Below, piece by piece: positions 62,818 to 64,000 of a DNA stretch of 64,000 nucleotides. Source of the stretch: Corythucha ciliata (taxonomy: Eukaryota; Arthropoda; Insecta; Hemiptera; Tingidae); NCBI GenBank assembly GCA_038030265.1, contig CM075937.1, forward strand, positions 2,480,001 to 2,544,000, read 5' to 3'. The notes under the pieces are model-generated. The model worked only from the letters and a program-made list of their open reading frames with translations, was not told where the DNA came from and ran no database searches. Within the stretch, counting starts at the first letter, position 1; every line of letters starts with the position of its first letter. The position numbers were made by a program, and so were the translations under genes.

Positions 62818-64000
62818 GTGAATGAACCTAAAAATCCTCATTTTTCCTTATTTAAGCTTTTCGGGGGCCCGGGGCGGTCCGCACCTCGCCTCTTCGCCAC
62901 TTCGAAAGGAGTCACCGACATCAAACATTTGAGTGAAAGGACCAAATGCCATGAGATGTCAAAAACTCATTTGGACAATGCCACCACAGAATATGCGCTT
63001 TTGGGTCAAGTAAATAATAGTCCCGCTGTTAGATTCAGCCTACAACCTAAACGTCAAACGCCATAACGAAAGTGTCGACCGCAATAGATACGTTTTGTCG
63101 TTTTTAATAGATTGCATACAATTTTGCGGTATTTTTGAACTTGCCTTGCGGGGTCACGACGAAACTGTTGGGTCATCACACAAGGGAGTATTTCTTGGTT
63201 TAGTTGATTTCGCTCTCGACTCTGCATTGAAAGTTCATCTGGAAAAAGCCTCTAGGCTTTTTAGGAGGGGGAAAAATAGAGGGGTAAATTCACTCATTGA
63301 AGCCAAATATCCTAACGGACATTATCTTCACTGTTACTCCCACCAACTTAAACTGACTATGATTGAAGCCACTTCATCTATTACCGAAGTTCGAATATTT
63401 TTTGCCAATTTGTCGGGGATTTCTTCCCTTTTCAGCCCCTCACCCCTAAGAATTTCAGTCCTTAATAATGCCATCCAGCGCCGTAGTATCCCGAGGCCAT
63501 CCCAAACAAGATGGAATTTTAATGCCAGGCTTGTGCAATCAGTGCACGAATATCGCGGTGCACTTATCAAAACGTTCGAGGAAATTTGTGAGAGTGGAAA
63601 TTACAACTCTATAACCATTAGGGAATCCAGTGGCTTGCTGGCACTCCTAGAAGACGATAGCTTCAACAAAATTATGCCACACGTTGACATACTTTTCGCT
63701 CAAATGCAAAAACGTGACACTGACCCAGTGCAAATTCGAAATAATATCGACCATTTCTAACATGAGGTTCAGAAAGTTAGGGAAAATATTTAGGACCCCC
63801 CACCGACTTCCACGAACAAACGTAAAAGAAAATAATATGATACCCCTTCGAACAAACTTGGTTAAGCGATAGAAGTTTGCGATTTAATTTTGAATCAAGT
63901 ACAAGATCGTTTTGATTTTACTGGTCATTTGCAAGCATCCAAATTGTTTTATACAGATCTTTTCTTAAATTATTCGAAGCAGTTTCCCCAAAAGGAGTTC
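62818..64000 (+). pseudogene. hAT (ZMYM1/DUF4371-like) transposase remnant B
   Basis: It matches remnant A, including the frame change and the internal deletion at LEKASRLF. A TAA at 63758-63760 stops the frame where A has a sense codon (CATTTC then TAA versus AAA). After it, readable protein goes on as EVCDLILNQVQDRFDFTGHL and ASKLFYTDLFLNYSKQFPQK, the C-terminal region of hAT transposases, which copy A has lost. The gene runs off the right end. Confidence 0.9.

Larger units (their letters stand above)
59834..64000 (+). mobile_element. Defective hAT element, copy B (runs off the window)
   Basis: It aligns with copy A from 49656 on, at roughly 97% by eye. Relative to A it has about 23 extra bases near 60020, lacks the A segment 50357-50752 and has shorter T runs. 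Its left end is removed by the BEL element. Unlike A it continues past 63780 into the transposase C-terminus, up to the window edge. Confidence 0.9.

Overview
This window reads as arthropod, most likely insect, nuclear DNA. It has no prokaryotic gene organisation. It holds one interrupted host gene with GT-AG introns, and nearly everything else recognisable is transposon debris of classes common in insect genomes: Ty3/Gypsy, BEL/Pao, Ty1/Copia, R1-like and I-like LINEs, hAT, Mutator-like, PIF/Harbinger and several families of short inverted-repeat elements. I cannot name the species from sequence alone.

1-13.5 kb is a nested LTR-retrotransposon complex. Minus-strand Copia gag (about 13.47 kb down to 8.83 kb) is split by a BEL/Pao element at 9006-13063. 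That element keeps both LTRs and a 5-bp target duplication (CATTC) but has lost its reverse transcriptase. Next to it lie a gypsy gag-protease-RT-RNase H relic (7255-8670, minus), a BEL RT scrap (6812-7255), a second gypsy pol (3688-6815, minus) with an unusual downstream ORF (2419-3351), a plus-strand gypsy RT scrap and a Copia RNase H scrap.

13.5-31 kb is mostly unassigned single-copy-looking DNA. It carries two PIF/Harbinger-type elements with TTA and TAA duplications (15.9-16.9 kb), an R1-like LINE with a 14-bp target duplication (18.9-22.9 kb), an inverted-repeat element with a broken Myb/SANT-like gene (23.8-25.5 kb), a MADF-like exon and a Jockey-like endonuclease scrap.

31-46 kb has an I-like LINE with an intact ORF1 and a damaged ORF2, then a run of MITEs, palindromes and tandem repeats, including a GATA-rich hAT MITE with a perfect 8-bp duplication. 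It ends with a 2.08-kb element whose 723-bp terminal inverted repeats are almost identical.

47.6-48.9 kb holds four phase-consistent exons of a TSPN/laminin-G-like domain that most resembles multiplexin (collagen XV/XVIII). This is the only convincing host gene. Its further exons are not recognisable here, so the repeats to the right may lie in a long intron.

49.6-64 kb has two copies of a defective hAT (ZMYM1/DUF4371-like) element, each with about 2 kb of degenerate ~30-bp minisatellite between its left end and its transposase remnant. Between them lie a Mutator-like transposase with a credible spliced intron and the 3' end of a second BEL element whose LTR sits inside the second hAT copy. 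The transposon genes do not form a pathway. They are parasites, and many depend on enzymes encoded elsewhere.
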